Origin: an uncultured Opitutia bacterium
GTDB lineage: Bacteria; Verrucomicrobiota; Verrucomicrobiia; Opitutales; Opitutaceae
Length of the DNA: 64,000 nucleotides
Direction of reading: 5' to 3'
Assembly: GCA_903827245.1 (NCBI GenBank)
Contig: CAIKHO010000007.1
Span: forward strand, 107,503 to 171,502
Shown piece after piece: positions 54,674 through 63,486 of this stretch. A program made the position numbers and the translations under genes. The notes under the pieces are model-generated. The model had not been told where the DNA came from. It did not search any database and saw only the letters and a program-made list of their open reading frames with translations. Position 1 is the first letter of the stretch; every line of letters begins with the position of its first letter.

Positions 54674-55513
54674 TCAAGGCCCTGGCAGGGCTGGTGGGAC
54701 CGGGCGGGTCAGGTAATCGTACAGGCTGCACAGCTCGTAATAAAAAAGCCGGTGGGCCTTCACCTTTCCGATGGGGGTGTCAAAGGTCTGCATCTGTTCA
54801 CCGTCGTAGGCGAGAATCACGACCTTGTCCTGCAACGTTCCTCGCGGCGTTGTGCCGCGCAAAAGATCCAGCAGCGCGACGTAGGCAAGATTGTCCTCTT
54901 TTGGCCAGGGAAGGTGCACCCGGTTTTTCGCATCGAGGGGCAGCGCCGGGCCCTTGAACCGCAGGGAACGGTTGGGCTCGATTTCAACCTTCCCTCCCAG
55001 CATGAGCTCTAGGGTGGCGAGATAAAGGGAAGGGACGGTCTGCCCGCGGTAGAGCTCAAGCACTGGGGCGGGATTCAGGTCGTCGATGAAGCCCACCGCC
55101 GTCGCCGTGTCCGCGAACGAAGTAAGAGGCAACCAGCCATTCGTTCCGGCTAGGGCCGCACCGGGAGCGAGGCTGAGGTCTGTCCGGATGAAACGCGGTG
55201 CGAGCGGATTGGGCTTGAGCTCGGTTTCATCGATTCGCGCCTGCAGCACGACGGGTACCTTGCCGGCCTTCAGCGTCGCGGTCAGTCGCTCATCGCCCTC
55301 CTTCGTGCGGGGTTGGTCGAGGAAAAACTTGATCACGATCGCCCTGGCTCCGTCGTGCTCGATGACTTCGATCGCGTGGGCGAGCTGGCCGCGGTCGAGC
55401 GGAAAGCCGCCGAGTTCCTTCTCGGCCGCGTGGTCCACCATGACGATTTCCACCGGCCGGGCCAGAAGAGGGGATGCGGCCAGGGCGAAGAGGAGGAGGG
55501 ACCACCGCAGCAT
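54674..55513 (-). CDS. Exported CHASE2-like domain protein
   Basis: 279 residues from the ATG at 55513 (an alternative start is at 55531). Signal peptide (LRWSLLLFALAASPLLA), then a CHASE2-like extracellular domain: PVEIVMVDHAAEKELGGFPLDRG with AHAIEVIEHDGARAIVIKFFL, and a later FIDDLNPAPVLEL...LPWP...DLLRGTTPRGTLQDKVVIL, the usual end of CHASE2. CHASE2 is normally linked to a kinase, cyclase or membrane helices; here it stands alone, so it may be a periplasmic sensor partner. Flanked by two near-identical terminator-like sequences. Confidence 0.7.
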   Translation of the reverse strand: MLRWSLLLFALAASPLLARPVEIVMVDHAAEKELGGFPLDRGQLAHAIEVIEHDGARAIVIKFFLDQPRTKEGDERLTATLKAGKVPVVLQARIDETELKPNPLAPRFIRTDLSLAPGAALAGTNGWLPLTSFADTATAVGFIDDLNPAPVLELYRGQTVPSLYLATLELMLGGKVEIEPNRSLRFKGPALPLDAKNRVHLPWPKEDNLAYVALLDLLRGTTPRGTLQDKVVILAYDGEQMQTFDTPIGKVKAHRLFYYELCSLYDYLTRPVPPALPGP

Positions 55514-55562
55514 GGAAACTGCTGATACCATCCTGCGGCGGTAAGGCCAGCGTGGTTTTGTC

Positions 55563-55600
55563 TCCAGGGTGTCCGATGCAAACCGGGCGCCCTTTTTTGC
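55563..55600 (+). repeat. Second copy of the rpsA-terminator sequence
   Basis: TCCAGGG..TCCG.TGCAAACCGGGCGC followed by six T nearly repeats the sequence at 54629-54663 in the same orientation, with a broken stem. Direct repeats thus flank the CHASE2-like gene. Confidence 0.7.
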
Positions 55601-55615
55601 CCGTGGGAAGGCAAT

Positions 55616-55697
55616 CGCGGAAGCGCGAAAGGGCGGAAATACGGAATCGGGCGGCCTGGCTTCTTTTCCGTGCTTCCGCCTTTTCGCGCTTTGTCCG
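55616..55697. repeat. Palindromic repeat, family B, copy 2
   Basis: Arms CGCGGAAGCGCGAAAGGGCGG... (55616-55646) and 55666-55697 are inverted. They share the GCGGA(A/G)...GGCGGAAA core with 14625-14706. It lies at the dapF-like gene's end. Confidence 0.75.
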
Positions 55698-55710
55698 TCT
55701 AGAATCAGGC

Positions 55711-56565
55711 TCAGACCTTAACCGCGAACAATTCCGGATGCATGTTGCCGTCGGCGACCTTGTTGACGGTGCCGGTCATCATGATGGAGAAATTATCGCC
55801 GATCTCGATGCCGATGGTGCCGCCGGGCATGTGCACGGTTACGCTGCGGTCGACGAGGCCGAGCTTGTGGGCGACGGCGGCCGCGGCGCTGGAACTGCTG
55901 CCCGAGGCGAGGGTGTAGCCGGCGCCGCGCTCCCAGATCTCGATGCGGATGTTCTTCCGGTCGATCACCTGGAGGAACTGCACGTTGGTCTTGCGCGGAA
56001 AGTTCGGGTGCGTCTCCAGATGGGGCCCGTACCTGTGCGCGAGTTCGGGCGAAATCTCCTGCAGCGGAAGGACGCAGTGCGGGTTGCCAATCGTCGCGGC
56101 GCAAAAGGTGAATTCGCGGTCGAGCACCTTGATCTTTTCATTGATGACCTCACGCGGAGCGCCCGTGACGGGAATCTTCGCGCTCTCGAAGCTTACGCTG
56201 CCCATCGCCACGGTGATCAGGCGGCCGTTTTCCTTGATCACCGACTGCACATGGCCGCCGGGGGTCTCGATGGTGAAGGTCGGGTTCTTCACGAGGCCTT
56301 GGTCCCAGAGGAAGCGGGAGAAGATGCGGAGGCCGTTGCCGGATTTCTCGGCCTCGGAGCCGTCGGGGTTGAAGATGCGCAGGCCGAACTCGCTCTTTTG
56401 CGAGGGCAGCGGGCCCCACAGGATGCCGTCGGAACCGACGCCAAAGTTGCGGTGGCAGATGACGCGGATCTGCCCGACCGTGGGGGCGGGCGACCACGAG
56501 GGAAAGTCAGCCGGATTGAGGACGATGTAGTCGTTGCCGAGGGCGTGGTATTTGTGGAAGCGCAT
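55711..56565 (-). CDS. dapF: Diaminopimelate epimerase-like protein, both catalytic Cys replaced by Ser
   Basis: 284 residues from the ATG at 56565. Overall fold of DapF: FHKYHALGNDYIVL, GVGSDGILWGPL, FNPDGSEAEKSGNGLRIFSRFL, GNPHCVLPL, VQFLQVIDRKNIRIEIWERGAG and TLASGSSSSAAAAVA. In active DapF the two-base mechanism uses Cys in ..CGNG.R and in ..ACGSG. Here these read KSGNG (Ser75, codon TCC) and ASGSS (Ser221, codon TCG). So either a different, possibly Ser-based or non-racemising, activity is present or the enzyme is inactive. The neighbouring frame is intact, arguing against decay. Confidence 0.88.
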   Translation of the reverse strand: MRFHKYHALGNDYIVLNPADFPSWSPAPTVGQIRVICHRNFGVGSDGILWGPLPSQKSEFGLRIFNPDGSEAEKSGNGLRIFSRFLWDQGLVKNPTFTIETPGGHVQSVIKENGRLITVAMGSVSFESAKIPVTGAPREVINEKIKVLDREFTFCAATIGNPHCVLPLQEISPELAHRYGPHLETHPNFPRKTNVQFLQVIDRKNIRIEIWERGAGYTLASGSSSSAAAAVAHKLGLVDRSVTVHMPGGTIGIEIGDNFSIMMTGTVNKVADGNMHPELFAVKV

Positions 56566-56582
56566 GAGACGAAGTGATGATT

Positions 56583-56640
56583 GCCCATGGACCACGCGGA
56601 AGACACGGAAATTTTTTGCCGCGGATTACACGGATTGACG
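56583..56640. repeat. ACACGGA(A/T)-type short repeats
   Basis: GGAAGACACGGAAATTTTTT and GCGGATTACACGGATTGACGCGGAT; similar ACACGGAA strings occur just upstream of the thioesterase start (25567-25592). The gap up to 56787 holds no gene. Confidence 0.45.
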
Positions 56641-56787
56641 CGGATAGGAAGCACCGCGAGCGATGCTCAAAGCACTAGCCTGCTGAGAGTCGATTTTCCT
56701 CGGACCGCGTCGCTCGTCGCATGCCCCATGACAAGCTAAGAGCCCTGAGCCGGTCGAAGGGTTAAGCCGACTCCTACGTAATGCCAC

Positions 56788-58284
56788 TTACTTGGCGGCA
56801 GCGGCCACGGCCTGGGTGCTGTAGCCGAAGAGTCGGCGCTTCTTGATGGCGGCGGCGACGGATTCCGGGACCATCGATTCCCATGTCGGGTCACCTTCCT
56901 TGATGCGACGGAGCGCATCGCGCGAGAAGATGTGAAGGATGCTCTGGTCGAAGCCCACGATGCAGTCGATGTAGTGGTTCTCGAGCAGGTGATTGTAGAG
57001 ATTGCGCAGGTGCTCGACCACATGGACGTTCTTTGCATTGATGAGGATCTTGACGGGGGAGGACGGGGAACCGTTGCTCGGTGCGTCGACGGTCTGCCCG
57101 GTGCTGAGGTAGCGGTCATAGGCCTCCTGCCGCATGGGGTAGATGTAGAGCTTGACGGCGTTGCGAAAGAGCCGGCCGAACGACTCGAGGATGCCACCCT
57201 CGAGGTTGTCGTAGTATTTCTCGTTGAAGATCTCGAGGAGGTTGTTGATGCCCATCGCCACGCCGATCATCTCCTTGGTGTAACGGCGGAAGTAGGAGGT
57301 GAGGCGGAAATACTCCGAGTAATTCGAGATCAGGACATTGAAGCCGATGTCGCCGAGGATATCGACCCGGGCGAGGAAGTCCTGCGCGTCGAGTTCGCCG
57401 GCGGCGAGGAGGTTGTTCATGGTGATCTCCATGAGCACGACGACTTCCTTGCCCTTGACCTGCGGCTCCTGCACGAACTGGGCGGTGGCGCAGTTGAGCA
57501 TGTCGACGTTGACATGGGTGACCGGACGGAAGCTGCCGCGCTCGACGAGGATCGCCTTCTTGTAGAGCACCTCGGAAGGCTGAAGCACCTCGCCGCTCGG
57601 GCCGAACATCACCGCGTTCGTGAGACCGAAATGCACGAGGTGCAGGGACATCAGGCGGTTGTCGACACTGGGGAAGGCCGGTCCGCTGAACTTCAGCATG
57701 TCGACTTCGATGCGGTCGGAGCTGAGGCCATCAAGCAGGGACTCGACCAGCTTCTTGGGCGAGTCGCGGTAGTAGAAGGCGCCATAGATCAGGTTGGTGC
57801 CCACGATCCCGAGCGCCTGCTGCTGGAGGACGTTCTCCTTGTCCCACATGCGCACATGCAGCACGATCTCGCTGGGCGGGCCGCCGGGGTCGGACTGGAA
57901 GCGGATACCCATCCAGCCGTGGGCCTCGTTGGTCCCCTTGAAATTCTTGGCCGAGACGGTGTCCGCGAAGACGAAGAACGTGGATCGGTCGCCGCGCTGG
58001 GACGCCAGCCGCTCGATCAGCAGCTGGTATTCGTGGTCGAGCATCAGGGCGAGACGCTCGCGCGACACATAGCGCGGGGCCTTGCCATAGATGGCATCGC
58101 TGAACGCCATATCATAGGCCGAGATCGACTTGGCAATGGTGCCCGAGGCCCCTCCGGCTTGGAAAAACACCCGGGCGACCTCCTGGCCGGCGCCAATCTC
58201 GGCGAACGTGCCGTATTGGGCCTCATTGAGGTTGATCGTGAGGGCCTTGCGGTTGGTGGTGAGGAGTTCTTTTTGCTCGCTCAT
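56788..58284 (-). CDS. Large conserved protein of unknown function
   Basis: 498 residues from the ATG at 58284. The N-terminal segment YGTFAEIGAGQEVARVFFQAGGASGT, with AYDMAFSDAIYG, and the C-terminal RDALRRIKEGDPTWESMVP plus IKKRRLFGY are patterns I remember from homologues in Bacteroidetes and other Verrucomicrobia. It is therefore a real, widely conserved family, but I know no function for it. No membrane helices or signal peptide. A central Ala/Leu-rich region (VVLMEITMNNLLAAGELDAQDFLARVDILG) precedes a Tyr-rich stretch. Soluble cytoplasmic protein, monocistronic. Confidence 0.85.
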   Translation of the reverse strand: MSEQKELLTTNRKALTINLNEAQYGTFAEIGAGQEVARVFFQAGGASGTIAKSISAYDMAFSDAIYGKAPRYVSRERLALMLDHEYQLLIERLASQRGDRSTFFVFADTVSAKNFKGTNEAHGWMGIRFQSDPGGPPSEIVLHVRMWDKENVLQQQALGIVGTNLIYGAFYYRDSPKKLVESLLDGLSSDRIEVDMLKFSGPAFPSVDNRLMSLHLVHFGLTNAVMFGPSGEVLQPSEVLYKKAILVERGSFRPVTHVNVDMLNCATAQFVQEPQVKGKEVVVLMEITMNNLLAAGELDAQDFLARVDILGDIGFNVLISNYSEYFRLTSYFRRYTKEMIGVAMGINNLLEIFNEKYYDNLEGGILESFGRLFRNAVKLYIYPMRQEAYDRYLSTGQTVDAPSNGSPSSPVKILINAKNVHVVEHLRNLYNHLLENHYIDCIVGFDQSILHIFSRDALRRIKEGDPTWESMVPESVAAAIKKRRLFGYSTQAVAAAAK

Positions 58285-58425
58285 GCGTCGGGTGTGATAA
58301 TGGCAACTACGTAACACCAATCGTGCCAAAAAGGGAAGCGCGGGCGTGTGACGATTTCACTCCGGATGCTATATCGGCGTGTTTTCCACTGGCTGAAAGG
58401 GGGAAAGGCGCTAGGGTGCGCGGAC

Positions 58426-60249
58426 ATGAAGAATTTCTTCACTTCGATGCTGGGCGCACTGGCGGCACTGGTGATCTTCGCGCTTGGCGGCGCGGTGCTG
58501 TTTCTGGGGCTGCTCGGGCTGATCGCCGCGTTGGGCAGGGACAAGGCCCCGGCCCTCGAGCGCGGCGCCTATGTGGTGTACGATCTCTCGTCCAACATCA
58601 CCGATGCGCCTCCGCCGATCGACTTCGGGATGTTCACGGGCGACCGCAACAAGACGCTCCAGCTCCGGACGGTTACGCGTGCCCTGCGGGCGGCCGCCCA
58701 TGACAGCCGTATTGCCGGTGTCTTTCTGAAGGGCTCCGTGGTGCCGCTCGATTATGGCTCGGGCTACGCGGCGCTGAGGGAAGTGCGGGCGGCCCTGGCG
58801 GAGGTGCGCGCCGCGGGCAAACCCATCCATGCCTACCTGACGAATGCCACGACGCGGGACATGTATCTGGCATCCACGGCGACGGATCTCACGCTCGATC
58901 CCTACGGCATGATCGTGATGCCGGGCCTGGCGTCCGAGCCCATGTTCTATACGGGCGCGTTCGAGAAATACGGCGTGGGCGTGCAGGTCACGCGCGTCGG
59001 AAAATACAAGTCCTTCGTCGAGCCCTTCACGCGCAAGGACATGAGCCCGGAGAATCGCGAGCAGACCCAGAAATTGCTGAACGACATCTGGGGAAGCCTC
59101 CTGGCGGAAATCGCCCAAAGCCGCGGCCTCACGCCGGAGAAGCTGCAGTCGGTCGTCGATGCCGAGGGTATCATCCGTCCCGAGGTCGCCCAGGCGGCAA
59201 AACTGGTCGACCGCACCGCCTATCTCGACGAAGTCATCAACGACCTGAAGAAGCAGACCGGGCGGGCGTCGTCGAAGGAAACCTTCAAGCAGATCCCACT
59301 GGCGAACTATGCGAAGATTGCGCGCGAGCCGGCGGAGAAGGATTCCGGCGCCGACAAGACCAAGGCCGCGGGCCGGGGAAGCATCGCCCTGGTCTATGCG
59401 GAAGGCGACATCGTGGACGGCGAGGGCGACATGAACGAAATTGGCGGGACAAAATTTGCGCGAGAGCTGCGTGAGTTGCGGCAGGACAAGGACGTCAAGG
59501 CCGTGGTCCTGCGCGTCAACAGCCCGGGGGGCAGCGCCCCGGCCTCCGAGGCCATCCAGCGGGAAATCCGGCTGACCAAGCAGGTGAAACCCGTGATCGT
59601 TTCGATGGGCTCTTATGCCGCCTCGGGCGGCTATTGGATTTCCACCTATGGGGACTACATTTTTGCGGAGCCCACGACGATCACGGGCTCCATCGGCGTT
59701 TTTGGCATCCAGTTTGACGTGAAGAAGCTCGCCAATGATTTCGGCATCACGTTTGACAGCGTGAAGACGGGCAAGTTTGCCGATGCCATCACCATCACGC
59801 GGCCCAAGACCGACGAGGAGCTGGCTGTTTTCCAGCGGTTGGTGGACTGGATTTACGGGGAGTTTGTCACCAAGGTGGCCGAGTCGAGAAAGTTGAAGCG
59901 GCCCTTTGTCGAGGATATCGCGCAGGGCCGGGTGTGGTCCGGAGCAGAGGCGAAAAAACTCGGCCTGGTCGACGAGATCGGCGGATTGGATGCCGCCATG
60001 GCCTATGCGGCCAAGAAAGCTGAACTGGGCGGGAATTACGATGTCACCGAATATCCGCGGAAAAAGGATCTCTCCGAGGTCATTTCCGATTTTCTCGACG
60101 ACATGAAAAACGCCGGCGGGGCCCACGCCAGCACCAGCGTCGTCGGGCAGGTCATGCAGCGCGTCACGACCGAGTTGAAGGCTTTGAAATCCTTCAACGA
60201 ACCCTCGGGGCTTTACGCGCGCATGCCGCTTGATCTTGCCATCCACTGA
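58426..60249 (+). CDS. sppA: Signal peptide peptidase SppA, 67K type
   Basis: 607 residues from the ATG at 58426. Membrane-anchored Ser-Lys protease that degrades leftover signal peptides. One N-terminal helix (LAALVIFALGGAVLFLGLLGLIAAL), then two tandem peptidase domains. The Lys of the dyad is in VTRVGKYKSFVEPFTR (first half). The nucleophile Ser is in SMGSYAASGGYWIST (second half), preceded by VLRVNSPGGSAPASE and followed by TGSIGVFG. The length and tandem layout match the long E. coli-type SppA. Confidence 0.94.
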   Translation: MKNFFTSMLGALAALVIFALGGAVLFLGLLGLIAALGRDKAPALERGAYVVYDLSSNITDAPPPIDFGMFTGDRNKTLQLRTVTRALRAAAHDSRIAGVFLKGSVVPLDYGSGYAALREVRAALAEVRAAGKPIHAYLTNATTRDMYLASTATDLTLDPYGMIVMPGLASEPMFYTGAFEKYGVGVQVTRVGKYKSFVEPFTRKDMSPENREQTQKLLNDIWGSLLAEIAQSRGLTPEKLQSVVDAEGIIRPEVAQAAKLVDRTAYLDEVINDLKKQTGRASSKETFKQIPLANYAKIAREPAEKDSGADKTKAAGRGSIALVYAEGDIVDGEGDMNEIGGTKFARELRELRQDKDVKAVVLRVNSPGGSAPASEAIQREIRLTKQVKPVIVSMGSYAASGGYWISTYGDYIFAEPTTITGSIGVFGIQFDVKKLANDFGITFDSVKTGKFADAITITRPKTDEELAVFQRLVDWIYGEFVTKVAESRKLKRPFVEDIAQGRVWSGAEAKKLGLVDEIGGLDAAMAYAAKKAELGGNYDVTEYPRKKDLSEVISDFLDDMKNAGGAHASTSVVGQVMQRVTTELKALKSFNEPSGLYARMPLDLAIH

Positions 60250-60256
60250 CACCGCC

Positions 60257-60799
60257 ATGCCCGAAACCCAACTGCTCGCCCGGGATTGTCCCGCCACGGC
60301 CATTCCGGCCGGTGACGCGGTCCGGCTGCCGGCCGGCACCGAGGTGTTCATCACGCAGACCCTTGGCGGGAATGTGACGGTGCGGACCGATCAAGGCCTC
60401 TTCCGGATCGCGCGCGAGGAGGCTGGAGCCATTGATGGCTACGCGCCGCATGAAGGCGGCCCGGCAACCGACCCGGGCCAAACGGACTTCAGCGAGCAGG
60501 CGGTCTGGGAGGCGTTGAAAACGTGTTTCGATCCGGAGATCCCCGTCAATATTGTCGATCTGGGCTTGGTCTACGATCTCGCCATTGAGCAGGCTCCCGC
60601 CGGAGGACATACCATCGACGTCAAGATGACCCTCACGGCACCGGGCTGCGGAATGGGCCCGGTCATCGCCGAGGATGCGCGCCAGAAAATCGCGGCCCTG
60701 CCGACCGTCGAGTCGGCAAAGGTGCACATCGTGTGGGACCCGGTCTGGACGCCACAGATGATTTCAGCGGAAGGGCGCAAGAAGCTTGGGCTGGAGTAG
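60257..60799 (+). CDS. sufT: SufT-like Fe-S cluster assembly protein (DUF59)
   Basis: 180 residues from the ATG at 60257, 7 bases after sppA. An N-terminal beta domain (IPAGDAVRLPAGTEVFITQTLGGNVTV) precedes the MIP18/DUF59 domain. Its motif ALKTCFDPEIPVNIVDLGLVYD is typical, and MTLTAPGCGMGPVIAEDARQKI carries the reactive Cys. This layout matches SufT, which helps maturation of Fe-S proteins. It likely shares a transcript with sppA. Confidence 0.9.
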   Translation: MPETQLLARDCPATAIPAGDAVRLPAGTEVFITQTLGGNVTVRTDQGLFRIAREEAGAIDGYAPHEGGPATDPGQTDFSEQAVWEALKTCFDPEIPVNIVDLGLVYDLAIEQAPAGGHTIDVKMTLTAPGCGMGPVIAEDARQKIAALPTVESAKVHIVWDPVWTPQMISAEGRKKLGLE

Positions 60800-60873
60800 G
60801 GCGAATACGGCCCGACCGGGGCTTGCCCCGGTAAATTGTCCGATCCGCCACAAGTCGCGCGCGGAATGTGCGA

Positions 60874-61992
60874 TTACGCCGTGATCGTTTCCAGCGAACA
60901 GCCGTCAGTCACGACGCTGGGGGTCTCACAATTGGGCCGCGCGATTACGCCGGGGTACGGTTCCACGGAAAATTCCCGGGTGGGCTCGGCCAGCAGGTGC
61001 CGATCGCAAATGGAGAAAAGGTCCTTCTCCGTCTCCGTCCGGCGCATGTCGTGCAGGAACGCCCCAGCGGCATCGACGCCCTGACCGACGAAGTTGAGGT
61101 ACTTTTTCATCTTGTTCACGTGGGCCCGCTCCGGAAGACCGGCCACCTGGGTCGCATGGAAAAGGTGGTCGATGTAACCGTGCACGTCCGCGAGCGAGAT
61201 CCGCGTGATGGCCTGGCCGGCAAATTTTTCACGACACTGGCGGAAGATCCAGGGATTGCGGATCGCATGGCGCCCGATCATCACGCCGGCGGCACCGGTG
61301 GCGGCCAGGATCGACGAGGCGCGGACGGCGGAGGTGACATTGCCGTTGGCGAGGACGGGACAGCGGGCCCGCCCGACCGCCCGGGCGATGAAATCGTAAT
61401 GGACCTCGTTGCGGTACATTTCCTTCACCGTACGGCCATGCACGCTGAGCAGGTCGACGCGGTGCTCGTTCACGAGATCGACGATGCGATCAAAGTTGTC
61501 CGTGGTATCGAAGCCGATGCGCATCTTGACGGTAAAAAGACCCGGCACCGCCGCACGGAGCGTGGCGAAGATCTCGGCGATCCGCCCGGGCTCGCGCAGC
61601 AGGCCGCCCCCGACATTCTTTTTATAGACCTTCGGGGCAGGGCAGCCAAGGTTGAGGTCGATGCCGGCGACGGGATGCCGGAGCAATTCGGCGGCGGTGC
61701 GCTCGAGATGGTGCAGGTCCTCGCCGATCAGCTGGGCAAAGACCGGCCGGCCGGTGTCGTTTTCGTCGAGCGAGCGCAGGATATGTTTTTCCGGACGCGA
61801 CTGCGCATGAACCCGGAAAAATTCCGTGAAGAAATAGTCGGGCGCGCCGTAGCGGGCGATCACGCGCATGAACGCGAGATCGGTCACGTCCTGCATCGGG
61901 GCGAGCGCGGTCAATGATCCTCCGGCCTGCTGGCCGGGAGGCAGCCGGCCCGGGCCAGTCAAAACGGAACGCAGCTGTTCCATCGGATTCAC
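60874..61992 (-). CDS. dus: tRNA-dihydrouridine synthase
   Basis: 372 residues. FMN-dependent reduction of uridine in tRNA. TIM-barrel motifs: TALAPMQDVTDLAFMRVI, DYFFTEFFRVH, PVFAQLIGEDLHHL, GIDLNLGCPAPKVYKKNVGGG, FTVKMRIGF and HGRTVKEMY; the FMN site includes VLANGNVTS and GVMIGRHAIRNPW. C-terminal helical domain present. Which Dus subclass cannot be fixed. Its ATG at 61992 overlaps the stop of the preceding gene (ATGA), so the two are coupled. Confidence 0.93.
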   Translation of the reverse strand: MNPMEQLRSVLTGPGRLPPGQQAGGSLTALAPMQDVTDLAFMRVIARYGAPDYFFTEFFRVHAQSRPEKHILRSLDENDTGRPVFAQLIGEDLHHLERTAAELLRHPVAGIDLNLGCPAPKVYKKNVGGGLLREPGRIAEIFATLRAAVPGLFTVKMRIGFDTTDNFDRIVDLVNEHRVDLLSVHGRTVKEMYRNEVHYDFIARAVGRARCPVLANGNVTSAVRASSILAATGAAGVMIGRHAIRNPWIFRQCREKFAGQAITRISLADVHGYIDHLFHATQVAGLPERAHVNKMKKYLNFVGQGVDAAGAFLHDMRRTETEKDLFSICDRHLLAEPTREFSVEPYPGVIARPNCETPSVVTDGCSLETITA

Positions 61993-62459
61993 TCCTCGGC
62001 GGACTCCTCGCCCTCCTCGGCCTGCTGCTTGAGCACGCGGTCCAGAAATTCGGTCATATCCTCCACCGCATCGTAAACCGCCCGGGCGGCGAAGATCGGG
62101 CGCTTCTGCTGCAGGGCGAGCACGATGGAATCGCTGGGTCGCGCGTCGAGCTCGACGATTTTCTTCCCGAGCTCGTTTTCCATCGAGAGGATGATCCGGG
62201 CGAAAAACGTGCCGTTGTTGACGTCATTGATCACGATGTGGTCAAGCTTGGCGCCGAAGCCAAGCAACAGGCTGCCGATCAGGTCGTGCGTGAGCGGACG
62301 CTCCCGTTTCACGCCATTGAGGGTCGCCTGGATGGCATTGCCCACGAAATGATCGACGGAGATGACAAAAGTCTTCTCGTCGGTGCCCAGGAACACGGCG
62401 CAGCTGCTGGAGTGAGGCATCACTCCCTTGATCGTGACCGCGACGACGTCGTTTTGCAT
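61989..62459 (-). CDS. Bifunctional nuclease-family protein (DUF151/BFN)
   Basis: 156 residues. MPHSSSCAVFLGTDEKTFVISVDHFVGNAIQATLNGVK, then DLIGSLLLGFGAKLDHIVINDVNNGTFFARIIL and LDARPSDSIVLALQQKRPIF, match the DUF151 family with the conserved DARPSDS(I/L)ALA motif. A plant member has RNase/DNase activity; bacterial function is unclear. The C-terminus is a Glu-rich tail. The stop overlaps the dus start. Confidence 0.9.
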   Translation of the reverse strand: MQNDVVAVTIKGVMPHSSSCAVFLGTDEKTFVISVDHFVGNAIQATLNGVKRERPLTHDLIGSLLLGFGAKLDHIVINDVNNGTFFARIILSMENELGKKIVELDARPSDSIVLALQQKRPIFAARAVYDAVEDMTEFLDRVLKQQAEEGEESAEE

Positions 62460-62543
62460 GGCGCGAAAAATGTGCGGGATAGCCCCCCAAAGCGCAAGCT
62501 GGGCGAGACCGGGCCGGATCCCGCGGGCCGGAGGGCTGCCGAG

Positions 62544-63416
62544 CTAGAAGCCGGCGAGGCTGATGCCCCAGGTTTTTGCCTGCGTGATCACGGCGGGCTT
62601 GTCGAGGACGATGACCTTTCCGGCTTCAAGCGCCGCGGCGGCCAGGCCGGCCTCGCGCATGGTCTCCAGCGTGCGCAGACCGAAACAGGGAACGTCGAAG
62701 CGGTAGTCCTGGCTGGGCTTCACGGCCTTGACGAAAAGGGCGTGGTCGGTCTTCAGGCCGCCGGCACGCCGGAGCATTTCATCGGTGCCCTCGTAAGCCT
62801 CGACCGCGAGCACGGTGCCCTTGCGCACGACACAGCCCTGGCCGATGTCGAGCCGGGCACATTCGCGGGCAATATGGATCCCATGGTCCATATACTCCGC
62901 CTCGACGGGGAATTTGCGGCCCGTCATGCAATCCAGCGAGGCCAGGTGGTCGTCCAGAAAGGCGCGCGCGTCCAGCAGGTGGACGCCAATGGCCTCGATC
63001 TCGACGGCGATGGCGCCAAAGATCGTCTCGGCATTGCGGCGCTTGAGCGAAAAGAGAATTTTCGCGGCCTTGAGGTCAGGATGCAGTCCCTTGAAAAGCC
63101 GGCGCGGGGAGATCTGGCCGGCCATGATGGCATACCCGGCGTCAAAGCGCTCAAGGCTGCGGAGCATCCGGCCGAGCTGCCCGACCAAAAGGGTCGTACG
63201 CTCCGCCTCGGGGAACGAGGCGATGAGCTCGGGGGCCGTTTCCTCCTCGAAGGCAATCAGCCGGAGCGGGACACCCGCCTGGCGGATGGCCTGGGCGGTA
63301 AGCTGTGGATAGATGCCTTGGCCGGCAATGAGGGCCACTGGGCGGTCGGAATGGTACTTGCCGGGAAGGAAGGCGGAAAGCTCAGGCACGGAAGGGAGGA
63401 TTGCCGAGCGCGGCAA
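62544..63416 (-). CDS. lpxI: UDP-2,3-diacylglucosamine pyrophosphatase LpxI
   Basis: 290 residues. Hydrolyses UDP-2,3-diacylglucosamine to lipid X in lipid A synthesis, replacing LpxH. DUF1009 pattern: VALIAGQGIYPQLTAQAIRQ, FDAGYAIMAGQISPRRLFKG, IGVHLLDARAFL, ARLDIGQGCVVRKGTVLAVEAYEGTDEML, and the ending DVPCFGLRTLETMREAGLAAAALEAGKVIVLDK. Its presence implies an LPS-type outer membrane. Confidence 0.93.
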   Translation of the reverse strand: MPRSAILPSVPELSAFLPGKYHSDRPVALIAGQGIYPQLTAQAIRQAGVPLRLIAFEEETAPELIASFPEAERTTLLVGQLGRMLRSLERFDAGYAIMAGQISPRRLFKGLHPDLKAAKILFSLKRRNAETIFGAIAVEIEAIGVHLLDARAFLDDHLASLDCMTGRKFPVEAEYMDHGIHIARECARLDIGQGCVVRKGTVLAVEAYEGTDEMLRRAGGLKTDHALFVKAVKPSQDYRFDVPCFGLRTLETMREAGLAAAALEAGKVIVLDKPAVITQAKTWGISLAGF

Positions 63417-63486
63417 CGGACTGAAGCCGTAAATTTACCACGGATAATCACGGGCCGGGTCGCGTGAAACCATGCCCTCATCACCC

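Noticed and set aside
61914..63467. 517-codon plus-strand open frame opposite dus, DUF151 and lpxI
   Set aside because: Spans three good genes on the other strand and shows only low-complexity Gly/Arg/Asp text.
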